Positions 6,154-13,834 of a stretch of 22,362 nucleotides of DNA are shown piece by piece. Every line of letters begins with the position of its first letter. Position 1 is the first letter of the stretch. The notes beneath the pieces are model-generated. The model did not search any database. It was not told where the DNA came from and saw nothing but the letters and a program-made list of their open reading frames with translations. Source of the DNA: JAVBNN01 sp031551525 (GTDB taxonomy: Bacteria; Bacillota; Negativicutes; Acidaminococcales; JAISLQ01); contig JAVBNN010000048.1 in the NCBI GenBank assembly GCA_031551525.1, forward strand, positions 1 to 22,362. Reading direction: 5' to 3'. The translations under genes and the position numbers were made by a program.

Positions 6154-7709
6154 TGAAAGCGGTTTTTGCTGAAGAAATGCGTGAACTGGATCGACGCACG
6201 GTGGAAGAAGCTGGCATGCCATCGCTTTTACTTATGGAAAATGCCGGACGGGCCGTAGCGGAAGCGGCCATGTCAATGCTAACGGAAAACAACACCGCGA
6301 CCAGAAAGGCATGCCTGTTTGTCGGTAAAGGGAACAATGCCGGAGACGCTCTGGTTGCCGCTCGTTATCTTATAAACTTCGGGTTTTCCGTGCGGTTGCT
6401 GTTATTTTCAAACCCGTCGGATTTTGCATCTGATACCGCGCTAAATTTCAATATATTAAAAAGCATGCAGGCGGATATGCTGACCGTGAAAAGTGAGCAT
6501 GACTGGGATCGAGCCCTGGTGTACGGCACCTATGCCGATCTTTTGGTGGACGGGCTATTGGGGACAGGCCTGCGCGGACCAGTCGAAGGATCGTTTGCGA
6601 GAGCGATAGAATTGATGAATTCCTGCGGGAAAAAGATACTGTCCATAGATGTGCCGAGCGGGGTGAACAGCGATAGCGGAGAAGTAGGCGGCCCGGCTGT
6701 CCGGGCTACGCAGACGGTCACTTTATGCTTGCCCAAAGTGGGCCTCTTGTTGCCGCCAGGCAATATTTACACCGGGCGGCTGGTTGTGGCGCCGATAGGT
6801 ATGCCGGCCAATATCATAGAAAACGCGCCTGTTCAGCAAACGATAGTTACCGGGGAATTAGTGTCTGGTCAATTGCCTGGGCGCAGGCTAGATGCCCACA
6901 AAGGCTCGGCAAAGGCGGCGGTTATCGCTGGCGCTCCTTCCACCAGCGGCGCGGCGGCGCTCTGCGCTGAAGCAGCTTTACGGTCAGGAGCGGGTGTGGT
7001 ACGCTTGTTTGCCGCAGGCAGTATTGCCGGCGTACTTGCCGTCAAACTCACTGAAGTCATGGTCGAAAGCTGGCCGGAAGGCGGGCAGGGACTGGATGAA
7101 ACGGCTACAGACCGGATGATTGAACAGATCGGCGGCTACGACTCATTGGCGCTCGGACCTGGACTTGGACGCGCAAACGGCACAAGTGCGGCAGTTTGTC
7201 GGTTGGTTGAAAATACGGATAGGGTGATGGTTATTGATGCTGATGCCCTGAATATCCTGGTTGGAAAAACGGAAATACTTATGAAAACGCGCGAAGTGCC
7301 TGTTCTGACGCCACACCTTGGTGAAATGGCGAGATTAACCGGCATGACAGTCGAAGAAATACAAAAAGAAGGAGTTGTGCGAATAGCGAGGCGCTTTGCC
7401 GGGCAATGGCGCGCAGTAGTAGTCCTGAAGGGCGCTCCTACCGTGATAGCGCTCCCTTCCGGCGACATATTCATAAACAGCACCGGCAATCCGGGTATGG
7501 CTACTGCCGGGAGCGGGGACGTGCTTGCCGGTGTTATAACAGGTCTTTTGGCGCAAGGCATGGATCAGGCTGCTGCTGCGGTAGCCGGGGTATATTTGTG
7601 CGGACTCGCTGGCGACCTGGTGGCAAAAGATGGTATGATAGGCATGGCGGCCGGCGATATTTTGGCTGCGCTGCCGGCTGCGCGGCAAGTGCTGGCGCAA
7701 AACGGCTGA
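6153..7709 (+). CDS. nnrD: Bifunctional NAD(P)H-hydrate repair enzyme (epimerase and ADP-dependent dehydratase)
   Basis: A metabolite-repair protein. The N-terminal YjeF_N/NnrE domain (about residues 1-215) epimerises damaged NAD(P)HX. The C-terminal ribokinase-like NnrD domain (about 235-510) dehydrates the S form back to NAD(P)H using ADP. Visible marks are FVGKGNNAGDALVAARYL and SIDVPSGVNSDSG in the first domain. The second has AHKGSAKAAVIAG, RSGAGVVRL, LTPHLGEMARLTG, VVLKGAPTVI and the nucleotide/catalytic stretch GNPGMATAGSGDVLAGVI. The 518-residue length matches the fused bacterial form. The usual GNNGGDG reads GNNAGDA here. The ATG overlaps the acpS stop (TAATG), with GGAGGG at 6141-6146 as ribosome binding site. 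Confidence 0.95.
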   Translation: MKAVFAEEMRELDRRTVEEAGMPSLLLMENAGRAVAEAAMSMLTENNTATRKACLFVGKGNNAGDALVAARYLINFGFSVRLLLFSNPSDFASDTALNFNILKSMQADMLTVKSEHDWDRALVYGTYADLLVDGLLGTGLRGPVEGSFARAIELMNSCGKKILSIDVPSGVNSDSGEVGGPAVRATQTVTLCLPKVGLLLPPGNIYTGRLVVAPIGMPANIIENAPVQQTIVTGELVSGQLPGRRLDAHKGSAKAAVIAGAPSTSGAAALCAEAALRSGAGVVRLFAAGSIAGVLAVKLTEVMVESWPEGGQGLDETATDRMIEQIGGYDSLALGPGLGRANGTSAAVCRLVENTDRVMVIDADALNILVGKTEILMKTREVPVLTPHLGEMARLTGMTVEEIQKEGVVRIARRFAGQWRAVVVLKGAPTVIALPSGDIFINSTGNPGMATAGSGDVLAGVITGLLAQGMDQAAAAVAGVYLCGLAGDLVAKDGMIGMAAGDILAALPAARQVLAQNG

Positions 7710-7739
7710 TTTTTATAGATAAGTTCAAGGGGAGCCATC

Positions 7740-8627
7740 ATGCGGCTGCGTTTAACCAATAAATACAGTTTACTGATCCTGGCCGTGCTGGTCGCAGTTT
7801 GTCTAGCGATAAACTGGCCTTGGCAGGCGTCCATACCGCCTGCTGAAGAAAAGGATCTCCTGGTGAGGGTATTTTATATCGGCCAGGGCGACTCCATACT
7901 GATAAAAAGCGGTAAAGATGCCGTTCTGGTAGATAGCGGCGTGCCGCCGGAAAAGGATAACCTCGTCCGTTATCTGAAAGAAGCGGGAGTACGGGAACTG
8001 GCGCTGTTGGTCGCAACCCATCCGCACGGCGACCACATCGGGGGAGCGGCGGAAATTTTAGCGAAGTTTCCCGTCAAAGAAGTTTTATATAATGGACAAC
8101 TCAGCAACAGTGCTATGTTAAGACATATAATGCAAACTGTAAAAGATAAAAATATACCTTTTACAGTTGTCAAGCAGGGATACAGATACAAACTCGATAA
8201 GGGCGCTTATCTTGAGGTGTTGTGGCCAGGGGAAAAACTCATAACAGATACCGGCAGCAGCAACAGCAATAACAACAGCATGGTGCTGAAACTGGTAAAA
8301 GATGATTTTAGTATGCTCTTGGCGGCCGATATAGAAAAAGCGGCGGAGAATATACTGGTAACTACCCAAAAAGACAACCTGAAGAGCAATGTACTAAAAG
8401 CGCCGCACCACGCCAGCGAAAGTTCATCCACCGCGGGCTTTGTCGAGGCGGTAGGCGCAAAAGACGTGGTGGTTAGTTGCGGAATAAACAACGACTGGGG
8501 TTTTCCAAACTATAAGGTGGTGGAACGCTACAAAAAAGCCGGCATGTCTATATATGTAACAGCTGCGGACGGCGCCGTGACGATAAGATCTGATGGTAAA
8601 AATTACCAAATAACGAAGGAGAAGTGA
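7740..8627 (+). CDS. Exported ComEC/Rec2-like metallo-beta-lactamase-fold hydrolase
   Basis: A 295-residue protein with an N-terminal signal or anchor helix (about residues 9-25, YSLLILAVLVAVCLAIN) and an extracytoplasmic metallo-beta-lactamase domain. Metal ligands are seen in THPHGDHIGG (His94, His96, Asp98, His99). The later ADIEKAAE and KAPHHASESSS segments match the stand-alone ComEC C-terminal type (related hydrolases read PHHGS). FYIGQGDSILIKSG is the usual first strand. Such domains are metal-dependent phosphodiesterases or nucleases; the true substrate is unknown. The ComEC membrane channel is absent, so this is not a complete DNA-uptake protein. The start has AAGGGGAG upstream. It sits 4 bp before the DUF3006 gene, its common neighbour. 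Confidence 0.88.
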   Translation: MRLRLTNKYSLLILAVLVAVCLAINWPWQASIPPAEEKDLLVRVFYIGQGDSILIKSGKDAVLVDSGVPPEKDNLVRYLKEAGVRELALLVATHPHGDHIGGAAEILAKFPVKEVLYNGQLSNSAMLRHIMQTVKDKNIPFTVVKQGYRYKLDKGAYLEVLWPGEKLITDTGSSNSNNNSMVLKLVKDDFSMLLAADIEKAAENILVTTQKDNLKSNVLKAPHHASESSSTAGFVEAVGAKDVVVSCGINNDWGFPNYKVVERYKKAGMSIYVTAADGAVTIRSDGKNYQITKEK

Positions 8628-8631
8628 TTTT

Positions 8632-8853
8632 ATGACCATCGAAGTTATAGTGGACAGGATAGATGGCAATACTGTTGTGTTGATGACCGGCAGCAACAAG
8701 GACGATAGCATGAGATGCCCGATAAATCTTTTGCCACGTGATATTACGGAAGGGGACATATTGCGCGTAAGTTTTGAAATTGACCCGGTGGCTACGGAAA
8801 AAGCGCGTGAAGAAGCGGCGGTACTTTTGCAAGAACTTATGTCTAAAAAGTAG
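8632..8853 (+). CDS. DUF3006 family small protein
   Basis: A 73-residue protein of the DUF3006 family (function unknown). It opens with EVIVDRIDGNTVVLM, has the central LLPRDITEGDILRVSFEID and ends in a helix, ATEKAREEAAVLLQELMSKK. It is predicted soluble and forms a small beta-barrel-like fold by family analogy. It starts 4 bp after the stop of the ComEC-like hydrolase, with AAGGAG overlapping that gene's end. Pairs of a ComEC-like hydrolase and DUF3006 are common, so a joint role is likely, but no activity is established by the sequence. Confidence 0.85.
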   Translation: MTIEVIVDRIDGNTVVLMTGSNKDDSMRCPINLLPRDITEGDILRVSFEIDPVATEKAREEAAVLLQELMSKK

Positions 8854-8890
8854 GGGGCAAATATTTCATGTGTGCGAAGGGGGTGAGTGT

Positions 8891-9949
8891 TTGCTGATGC
8901 GGGCATGGTGTTTTTTACTATGTATAGTATACTTTTCTTTTTCAGGAGTGGCTCAGGCGGCGGGCGAGCCTGAACTGATCAGTATCCGGTGGTCGGTGCA
9001 GTCGAGCAGTGTAGACGGTTCCAAGGTTATGCGTATCGTGGCCGACACGACTTCGCCCGTAAAAGTAAGCTGTAGCTATGAAGAGAAAGGCGAACCCCGG
9101 ATTATCGTCGATATAAAGGGCGCGTTGCCGGGTAAAAATATAGGCGTATTGCCGATAAAAAGCGAAAAAATCAAAAAAGTTGAAGGCAAGAGGGGGCCAT
9201 ACGATTCGACCCAGCTGATCATATATTTGTCTGAGCCGTTTCCTAAAGAAGCATTTAAAGTATTTACCTTGAAAAAAGACCCTGCTAACAAAAAACCGGA
9301 CAGGGTAGTCATAGATGTGTTTGAAAAAATGCCCAAGACATATAAGATCACTCCCAGTTTGAAAGACAAGACCATAGTCATAGACCCGGGGCATGGCGGG
9401 AGCGACCCCGGAGCGATCGGGCTCAACAAAACCTTTGAAAAGGACATTACTTTATCTATTAGCCTGAAACTGCGGGATGAACTGGTCAAAAAAGGTGCCA
9501 AGGTAGTTATGACCAGAACGACCGACCGTGATGTGCACAGCAAGAATGCCAGCGATCGCGAGGAACTGCAGGCGCGGGTGGATGTGGGTGGCAAGGCTGG
9601 AGCGGATGTATTTGTCAGCGTGCATTGCAACGCCAACGCCAAGCGCGATGTAGGCGGCCTGTCTACCTATTATTATGCAAAGACCAAATATGATTTTATA
9701 CTGGCTTCCAATATCCAAAAAAATCTGGCTGCCAGTTGCGGACTGGATGATAAAGGCGTGCGGCAGGCCGAATTTTTTGTGACCAAACGCAGCGGCATGC
9801 CGGCGACTCTTCTGGAGATCGCTTTCATATCCAACCCCAAAGAAGAAAAATTGCTCAAAAGCAACTGGTTTCAAAACAAAATGGCGACGAGCATAGTAAA
9901 AGGACTGGAGGACTATTTTGAGCAGGCGTCTGGGGGTGGCGGCAAATGA
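8891..9949 (+). CDS. N-acetylmuramoyl-L-alanine amidase with AMIN domain
   Basis: A cell-wall hydrolase that cleaves the bond between N-acetylmuramic acid and the stem peptide. A signal peptide ends near Ala-Gln-Ala-Ala (residues about 1-24). An AMIN-like domain follows (about 30-140), which targets septal or envelope peptidoglycan, then an Amidase_3 domain (about 160-345). Zinc ligands are His168 in DPGHGGSDPG, Glu183 in FEKDITL and His245 in SVHCNA; the catalytic Glu is Glu309 in LLEIAFISN. The TTG at 8891 is preferred because AAGGGGG lies 7 bp upstream; the in-frame ATG at 8897 gives nearly the same signal peptide. It overlaps the GerMN gene by ATGA, indicating translational coupling. Confidence 0.93.
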   Translation: MLMRAWCFLLCIVYFSFSGVAQAAGEPELISIRWSVQSSSVDGSKVMRIVADTTSPVKVSCSYEEKGEPRIIVDIKGALPGKNIGVLPIKSEKIKKVEGKRGPYDSTQLIIYLSEPFPKEAFKVFTLKKDPANKKPDRVVIDVFEKMPKTYKITPSLKDKTIVIDPGHGGSDPGAIGLNKTFEKDITLSISLKLRDELVKKGAKVVMTRTTDRDVHSKNASDREELQARVDVGGKAGADVFVSVHCNANAKRDVGGLSTYYYAKTKYDFILASNIQKNLAASCGLDDKGVRQAEFFVTKRSGMPATLLEIAFISNPKEEKLLKSNWFQNKMATSIVKGLEDYFEQASGGGGK

Positions 9950-10518
9950 AAAATGCCAGATACATAGTATTATTGCTCGTCCTATCACTTTCTTTCTCTG
10001 TAGCGGGCTGTCTGGAAACCACCTCTTCACCCGTTAACAATGGCGGAAAAACCTCTGGCGGAACTGTTTCGCCACAACCGCCGGTCAAGCCCGAGGAAGG
10101 CGAAAAGGTGGTTTTAAAAGTCTACCGGATCGCCCCGGACGGAGAGAACCTCACGGCGGAAAGCTGCGAACGCGAGCTGAAAGCGGGACAAAAACCGGAA
10201 GAAGTGGCAGTAAATATTTTGCTGGGCGAGGCGCCGAAAGACAAAAAACTTTCCAGTGCTTTTCCGGCAGGCGTTAAACTGCGTGGTTTAAAGGTGGAAA
10301 ACAGTATGGCAGTGGCAGACCTTAGTAAAGACATCATAAAGCCGGGTGGTTCTATGCCGGAAATGCTTATGGTATATTCGCTGGTCAATACTTTGACCGA
10401 ATTTCCCGCAATAAAAAATGTGCAAATATTGATAGAAGGTAAGAAAGTAGAGACGATCAGTGGGCATATGGATGTATTTGACCCGCTGAAAAGAAACGAC
10501 AGCCTGGTCAAAAAATGA
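9946..10518 (+). CDS. GerMN-domain lipoprotein
   Basis: A 190-residue predicted lipoprotein. The hydrophobic leader ends in the lipobox VAGC (Cys22), followed by a Ser/Gly/Pro-rich linker to about residue 50. A GerMN domain (Spore_GerMN family) follows, seen in VVLKVYRIAPDGENLTAESC, VAVNILLGEAP, FPAGVKLRGLKVENSMAVAD and LVNTLTEFPAIKNVQILIEG. GerMN domains occur in GerM of spore formers and in envelope lipoproteins of non-spore formers, and are thought to act near peptidoglycan. The 4-bp overlap with the upstream amidase suggests the two act together. Presence of the domain does not by itself prove sporulation. Confidence 0.9.
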   Translation: MKNARYIVLLLVLSLSFSVAGCLETTSSPVNNGGKTSGGTVSPQPPVKPEEGEKVVLKVYRIAPDGENLTAESCERELKAGQKPEEVAVNILLGEAPKDKKLSSAFPAGVKLRGLKVENSMAVADLSKDIIKPGGSMPEMLMVYSLVNTLTEFPAIKNVQILIEGKKVETISGHMDVFDPLKRNDSLVKK

Positions 10519-10551
10519 TTTTCAACCTACACAGATATCCAGGTCAGTATC

Positions 10552-10580
10552 TTGAAAAATATGCAGCGAACTTTTATAAT
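10552..10580 (+). promoter_or_regulatory. Sigma-A promoter of the HerA-like gene
   Basis: TTGAAA (10552-10557), a 17-bp spacer and perfect TATAAT (10575-10580) give a near-consensus promoter. The expected transcript start is near 10587, about 38 bp before the ATG, which has AGGGGG 7 bp upstream. This separates the ATPase gene from the acpS-GerMN run. Confidence 0.8.
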
Positions 10581-10624
10581 TTAAAATATAGGGATTCAAG
10601 AAAAATATTACAGGGGGATGTCCA

Positions 10625-12163
10625 ATGTACTTGAAAGACGAAAACAAGATCTGGGTGGCAAAAGGGGACGACCGTATTTTTATGATCCCCAAAATGGCTA
10701 ATAGGCATGGTTTGATAGCGGGAGCGACAGGTACCGGCAAGACGGTTACCATCAAGGTCTTGGCTGAGTCTTTTAGTAATATGGGAGTGCCGGTATTTCT
10801 TGGTGATATCAAGGGCGATGTTTCCGGTATGTGTAAAGCGGGCGAACCCAATCCGCATATTGAAAAACGTGTCACAAGCATGGACATAAAGGACTTCTCT
10901 TATACCGGATACCCGGTGAGGTTTTTCGACGTATTCGGTAAAAAAGGCATCCCGGTGCGGACGACCATATCCGATATGGGTCCGGACTTGATGGGGCGTA
11001 TACTGGAACTTAACGATACGCAGTCCGGCGTATTGAATATAGTTTTCAAAATAGCCGACGACAACGGCCTTTTATTGCTCGACCTCAAAGACCTCCGCTC
11101 CATGGTGCAGTATGTGGGTGACCACGCAGCGGACTACAAGACTACTTACGGCAACGTTTCCGCACAAAGCGTTGGCGCCATCCAACGCAATCTATTGAAA
11201 CTCGAGAGCAACGGCGGCGATATATTCTTCGGTGAGCCGGAGCTCGACCTGAAAGATTGGCTAGCGACCGATGCTAACGGCAAAGGCTACATAAACATCC
11301 TCGACTGCGTGCAACTTGTACAAAGCCCGCTTCTTTACTCCACATTCCTTCTATGGATGCTGTCTGACCTGTATGAATTGTTGCCGGAAGCCGGCGACTT
11401 GGATAAACCCAAGATCGTATTCTTCTTTGACGAAGCGCATCTTCTTTTCGATAGCGCCTCTAAAGCGCTTCTGCAAAAAATAGAGCAGGTGGCGCGCCTT
11501 ATTCGTTCCAAAGGCGTCGGCGTGTATTTTATCACTCAAGTACCTTCGGATATACCAGATACGGTGTTGTCGCAACTAGGCAACAAAGTACAGCATGCAC
11601 TGCGCGCTTACACCCCGAAAGACCAAAAAGCCGTCAAGGCTGCGGCAGCGTCCTTCCGCGCCAATCCGGCCTTCGACTCGGAAAAAGTGCTCGGCGAACT
11701 GGGAACAGGAGAAGCACTGGTATCCATGCTGGATGAAAACGGCACCCCCGGTATAGTAGAGCGGGCATTTATCCTGCCGCCGACCAGCTACCTGGGTGTT
11801 GCGGAAGATTCTCTTGTGACCCAGCTGACCCAAAGCTGCCCCCTCTATGCCAAATACAGCGCTACTGTTGACCGCGAATCGGCCTATGAAAAAATTCAGC
11901 AAAACGCCCAAACCGAGCAGCAGCGCCAGCAACAGGCCGTTCTTGATTCGCAGCGCCAGAAAGATGATGCGGAAAAGCAAAAAGAATGGGAGCGCCAGCA
12001 AAAAGAACAACAAAAACAGGCTGACGCCGCCGCAAGAACCCAGGCCAGGGAAGCCGCCAAACCGTCTATCATAGACAAAATGGTATCGAATGCCATTTCG
12101 ATGGTAGGCCGCGAAGTAACGCGCGACATCATGCGCGGCATATTCGGCACCAGGAGAAGATAA
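10625..12163 (+). CDS. HerA-like ATPase of the YjgR/DUF853 family
   Basis: A 512-residue P-loop ATPase of the HerA/FtsK superfamily, YjgR (DUF853) branch, whose cellular job is not established. It begins YLKDENKIWVAKGDDRIFMI, followed by Walker A GATGTGKT (residues 33-40) and the family pattern FLGDIKGDVSGM. Walker B is KIVFFFDEAHLLF, and the ITQVPSDIP / QLGNKVQHALRAYTPKDQKA region is typical. The last 110 residues include a Gln/Lys-rich coiled coil (about 425-475) and a final basic helix ending FGTRRR. No NurA nuclease or other HerA partner lies nearby. The gene has its own promoter and terminator, so it is probably expressed alone. Confidence 0.92.
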   Translation: MYLKDENKIWVAKGDDRIFMIPKMANRHGLIAGATGTGKTVTIKVLAESFSNMGVPVFLGDIKGDVSGMCKAGEPNPHIEKRVTSMDIKDFSYTGYPVRFFDVFGKKGIPVRTTISDMGPDLMGRILELNDTQSGVLNIVFKIADDNGLLLLDLKDLRSMVQYVGDHAADYKTTYGNVSAQSVGAIQRNLLKLESNGGDIFFGEPELDLKDWLATDANGKGYINILDCVQLVQSPLLYSTFLLWMLSDLYELLPEAGDLDKPKIVFFFDEAHLLFDSASKALLQKIEQVARLIRSKGVGVYFITQVPSDIPDTVLSQLGNKVQHALRAYTPKDQKAVKAAAASFRANPAFDSEKVLGELGTGEALVSMLDENGTPGIVERAFILPPTSYLGVAEDSLVTQLTQSCPLYAKYSATVDRESAYEKIQQNAQTEQQRQQQAVLDSQRQKDDAEKQKEWERQQKEQQKQADAAARTQAREAAKPSIIDKMVSNAISMVGREVTRDIMRGIFGTRRR

Positions 12164-12164
12164 C

Positions 12165-12192
12165 AAAAAAAGCCGCCATTCGGCGGCTTTTT
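12165..12192. terminator. Bidirectional terminator between the HerA-like gene and the VOC gene
   Basis: AAAAAGCCGCC, loop ATTC, then GGCGGCTTTTT form a strong stem with A and T tracts on both sides. It can stop the rightward HerA-like transcript and the leftward alr-VOC transcript. Confidence 0.9.
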
Positions 12193-12224
12193 ACTTGTTT
12201 GTACCTTTTGAGTATTTGAAACTT

Positions 12225-12608
12225 TTATTTGGGCAGCGGAATTATGCAAAAAGGATGTCCGGCGGGGTCGAGTAAGACCTTCCAGTTTGCCGTAAACTGC
12301 GTTTCGGCTAAAGTGGCGCCGCAGGCCAGTGCGTGTTGTATTTTCCGTTCAAAATCGGCGTGCTCGACATAAAAGTCTATATGCAGCATTTGCTGCTGCA
12401 AGCCTTTACTGGCTGGCCAGGTGGGTTTTTCGTAGTTGTCCACTTGCTGGAATACCAGGGACGTGCTTTTTTTGAGGGAACTTTTTACGATAAACCATTT
12501 TTCCCCTTCAAAATTCTGGCATTCTTTTGTCCAGCCGAGCAGTTTATGATAAAAAGCGGCTAACTCTTCCGCATTGTCCGAGTCTAAGACTATAGCGCCT
12601 AAATACAT
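12225..12608 (-). CDS. VOC (glyoxalase/bleomycin-resistance) superfamily protein
   Basis: A 127-residue protein of the vicinal-oxygen-chelate superfamily, made of paired beta-alpha-beta-beta-beta modules. The N-terminal half shows LGAIVLDSDNAEELAAFYHK then LLGW. The second half shows MLHIDFYVEHADFERKIQHA and the closing DPAGHPFCIIPL, typical of the Glyoxalase_6-like group. Substrate and reaction are not predictable; members include resistance proteins and uncharacterised lyases. It starts with AAGGAG upstream, 19 bp after the alr stop, so it is probably read from the alr promoter and ends at the bidirectional terminator. Confidence 0.85.
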   Translation of the reverse strand: MYLGAIVLDSDNAEELAAFYHKLLGWTKECQNFEGEKWFIVKSSLKKSTSLVFQQVDNYEKPTWPASKGLQQQMLHIDFYVEHADFERKIQHALACGATLAETQFTANWKVLLDPAGHPFCIIPLPK

Positions 12609-12627
12609 AAAAACACGCTCCTTGTGT

Positions 12628-13740
12628 TTATTCTATATACATTCTCGGTACTCTAGCTGAAATATTGCAGGTCAGTTCGTAATTTATCGTGCCGGCGAGT
12701 GCGGCGAGCTCTTCGAGCGATATACATTCTCCGCCATCCTGTCCGACCAGGACGGCCAGGTCGCCCGCTTGGGCGGCCTCGTCAGACCCGAGTGACACCA
12801 TGAACTGATCCATGCAGACATTGCCTATAACGGGATAAGAGCGACCGTTTATCAGTACACGAGCCTGGTTCGATAGGCGGCGGCTGTAGCCGTCGCCATA
12901 CCCGAGCGGCAGGGTGGCGATGTATTCATCGCGTTTGGTATGGTAGGTTGCGCCGTAACCTACCGGCGACCCGGCAGGCAGTTTCTTGACATAACTGATG
13001 CGACTGGTCAGACTGAGCGCCGGTTTTAATTCGACATAGCGCCGTATCTCATCTGAAGGATAGAGGCCGTACATGGCTATTCCCAAACGCACCGAGTCGA
13101 ACTGGCTGTCCGGCAGGGAAAATACGGCGGCGCTGGCCGAGGCGCTGACCAACGGTGGACGCAAACCAAGGTCTTCAAGATTTTTCAGAAGAAGATTAAA
13201 ATCAGCCAACTGTTGTTTAGCTTGTGTGAGGTCTTTTTTGTCCGCGCTGGCAAAATGAGTGAATAAAGAGGCCAGATCAAGGCCGGGACTGTTTTTGATA
13301 ACTTGGGCCAACTCCAGTGCTTCTCGTTTTTTGGCGCCAATGCGGCCCATGCCGGTATCTGTTTTTAGGACTATACTGACTGGACAGCCAGTTCTTTGCG
13401 CCGCCCGGCTGAGCGACGGCAGGTGTTCTGGCGCGCAGACCGTCACAGTAAGATGGTTTTCCGCGCAGAGCAAGGCTTCTTCGTCGGCGATAAGCCCAAG
13501 CACGATGATCGGGGCAGTGATACCGGCAGCGCGCAGTTCAACCCCTTCGTCCGGGATGGCTACCGCCAGCCTTGTAACTCCTGCCGAGAGTGCGGCGCGG
13601 GCGACTTCTATGGCGCCGTGTCCGTAGCCGTTGGCTTTTACAACGGCGATCACGTCGGTTCCCGGTTTCAACTGCTGTTTTATGATAGCGATATTATGCT
13701 TTATAGCCGATAGGTCTATAATGGCGCGAGTGTGGCGCAT
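12628..13740 (-). CDS. alr: Alanine racemase
   Basis: A cytoplasmic PLP enzyme that makes D-alanine for peptidoglycan. The 370-residue length and fold order are normal. The PLP lysine is Lys35 in VVKANGYGHG. TGMGRIG carries the conserved active-site Arg, VRLGIAMYG carries the pyridine-contacting Arg, VGYGATY carries the catalytic Tyr, and GNVCMDQ lines the entry of the active site. The strand that normally reads HxANSAA reads SASASAA here, replacing two residues that usually contact the cofactor area. AAGGAG precedes the ATG. The gene is divergent from tsaE across a 94-bp shared regulatory region. Confidence 0.95.
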   Translation of the reverse strand: MRHTRAIIDLSAIKHNIAIIKQQLKPGTDVIAVVKANGYGHGAIEVARAALSAGVTRLAVAIPDEGVELRAAGITAPIIVLGLIADEEALLCAENHLTVTVCAPEHLPSLSRAAQRTGCPVSIVLKTDTGMGRIGAKKREALELAQVIKNSPGLDLASLFTHFASADKKDLTQAKQQLADFNLLLKNLEDLGLRPPLVSASASAAVFSLPDSQFDSVRLGIAMYGLYPSDEIRRYVELKPALSLTSRISYVKKLPAGSPVGYGATYHTKRDEYIATLPLGYGDGYSRRLSNQARVLINGRSYPVIGNVCMDQFMVSLGSDEAAQAGDLAVLVGQDGGECISLEELAALAGTINYELTCNISARVPRMYIE

Positions 13741-13761
13741 AGTGCCGATGCTCCTTTTATA

Positions 13762-13770
13762 TGGTATAAT
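13762..13770 (+). promoter_or_regulatory. Extended -10 promoter candidate for the tsa operon
   Basis: TGGTATAAT is an extended -10 element (TGn plus perfect TATAAT); no good -35 box precedes it. Transcription would start near 13777, giving a leader of nearly 60 nt before the tsaE ATG. A second possible promoter, TTAAAA-17-TATTAT at 13788-13816, would start transcription inside the Shine-Dalgarno and is less likely. Confidence 0.5.
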
Positions 13771-13781
13771 ATAGCGTAAAA

Positions 13782-13806
13782 TGTTGGTTAAAACATGTTT
13801 CCAACA
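13782..13806. promoter_or_regulatory. Nested inverted repeat in the alr/tsaE divergent region
   Basis: Arms TGTTGG (13782-13787) and CCAACA (13801-13806) enclose the perfect palindrome AAACATGTTT (13791-13800). It lies in the alr-tsaE intergenic region, just downstream of the predicted tsaE start site. It could be an operator or a leader hairpin; no regulator is recognised. Confidence 0.4.
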
Positions 13807-13834
13807 AATATATTATAACAAAAGGTGCTTTAGT

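Noticed and set aside
13781..13834. An N-terminal extension of TsaE starting at 13781
   Set aside because: The frame is open, but the extension covers the dyad and leader, lacks a Shine-Dalgarno and does not match the family; the ATG at 13835 has AAAGGTG at proper spacing.
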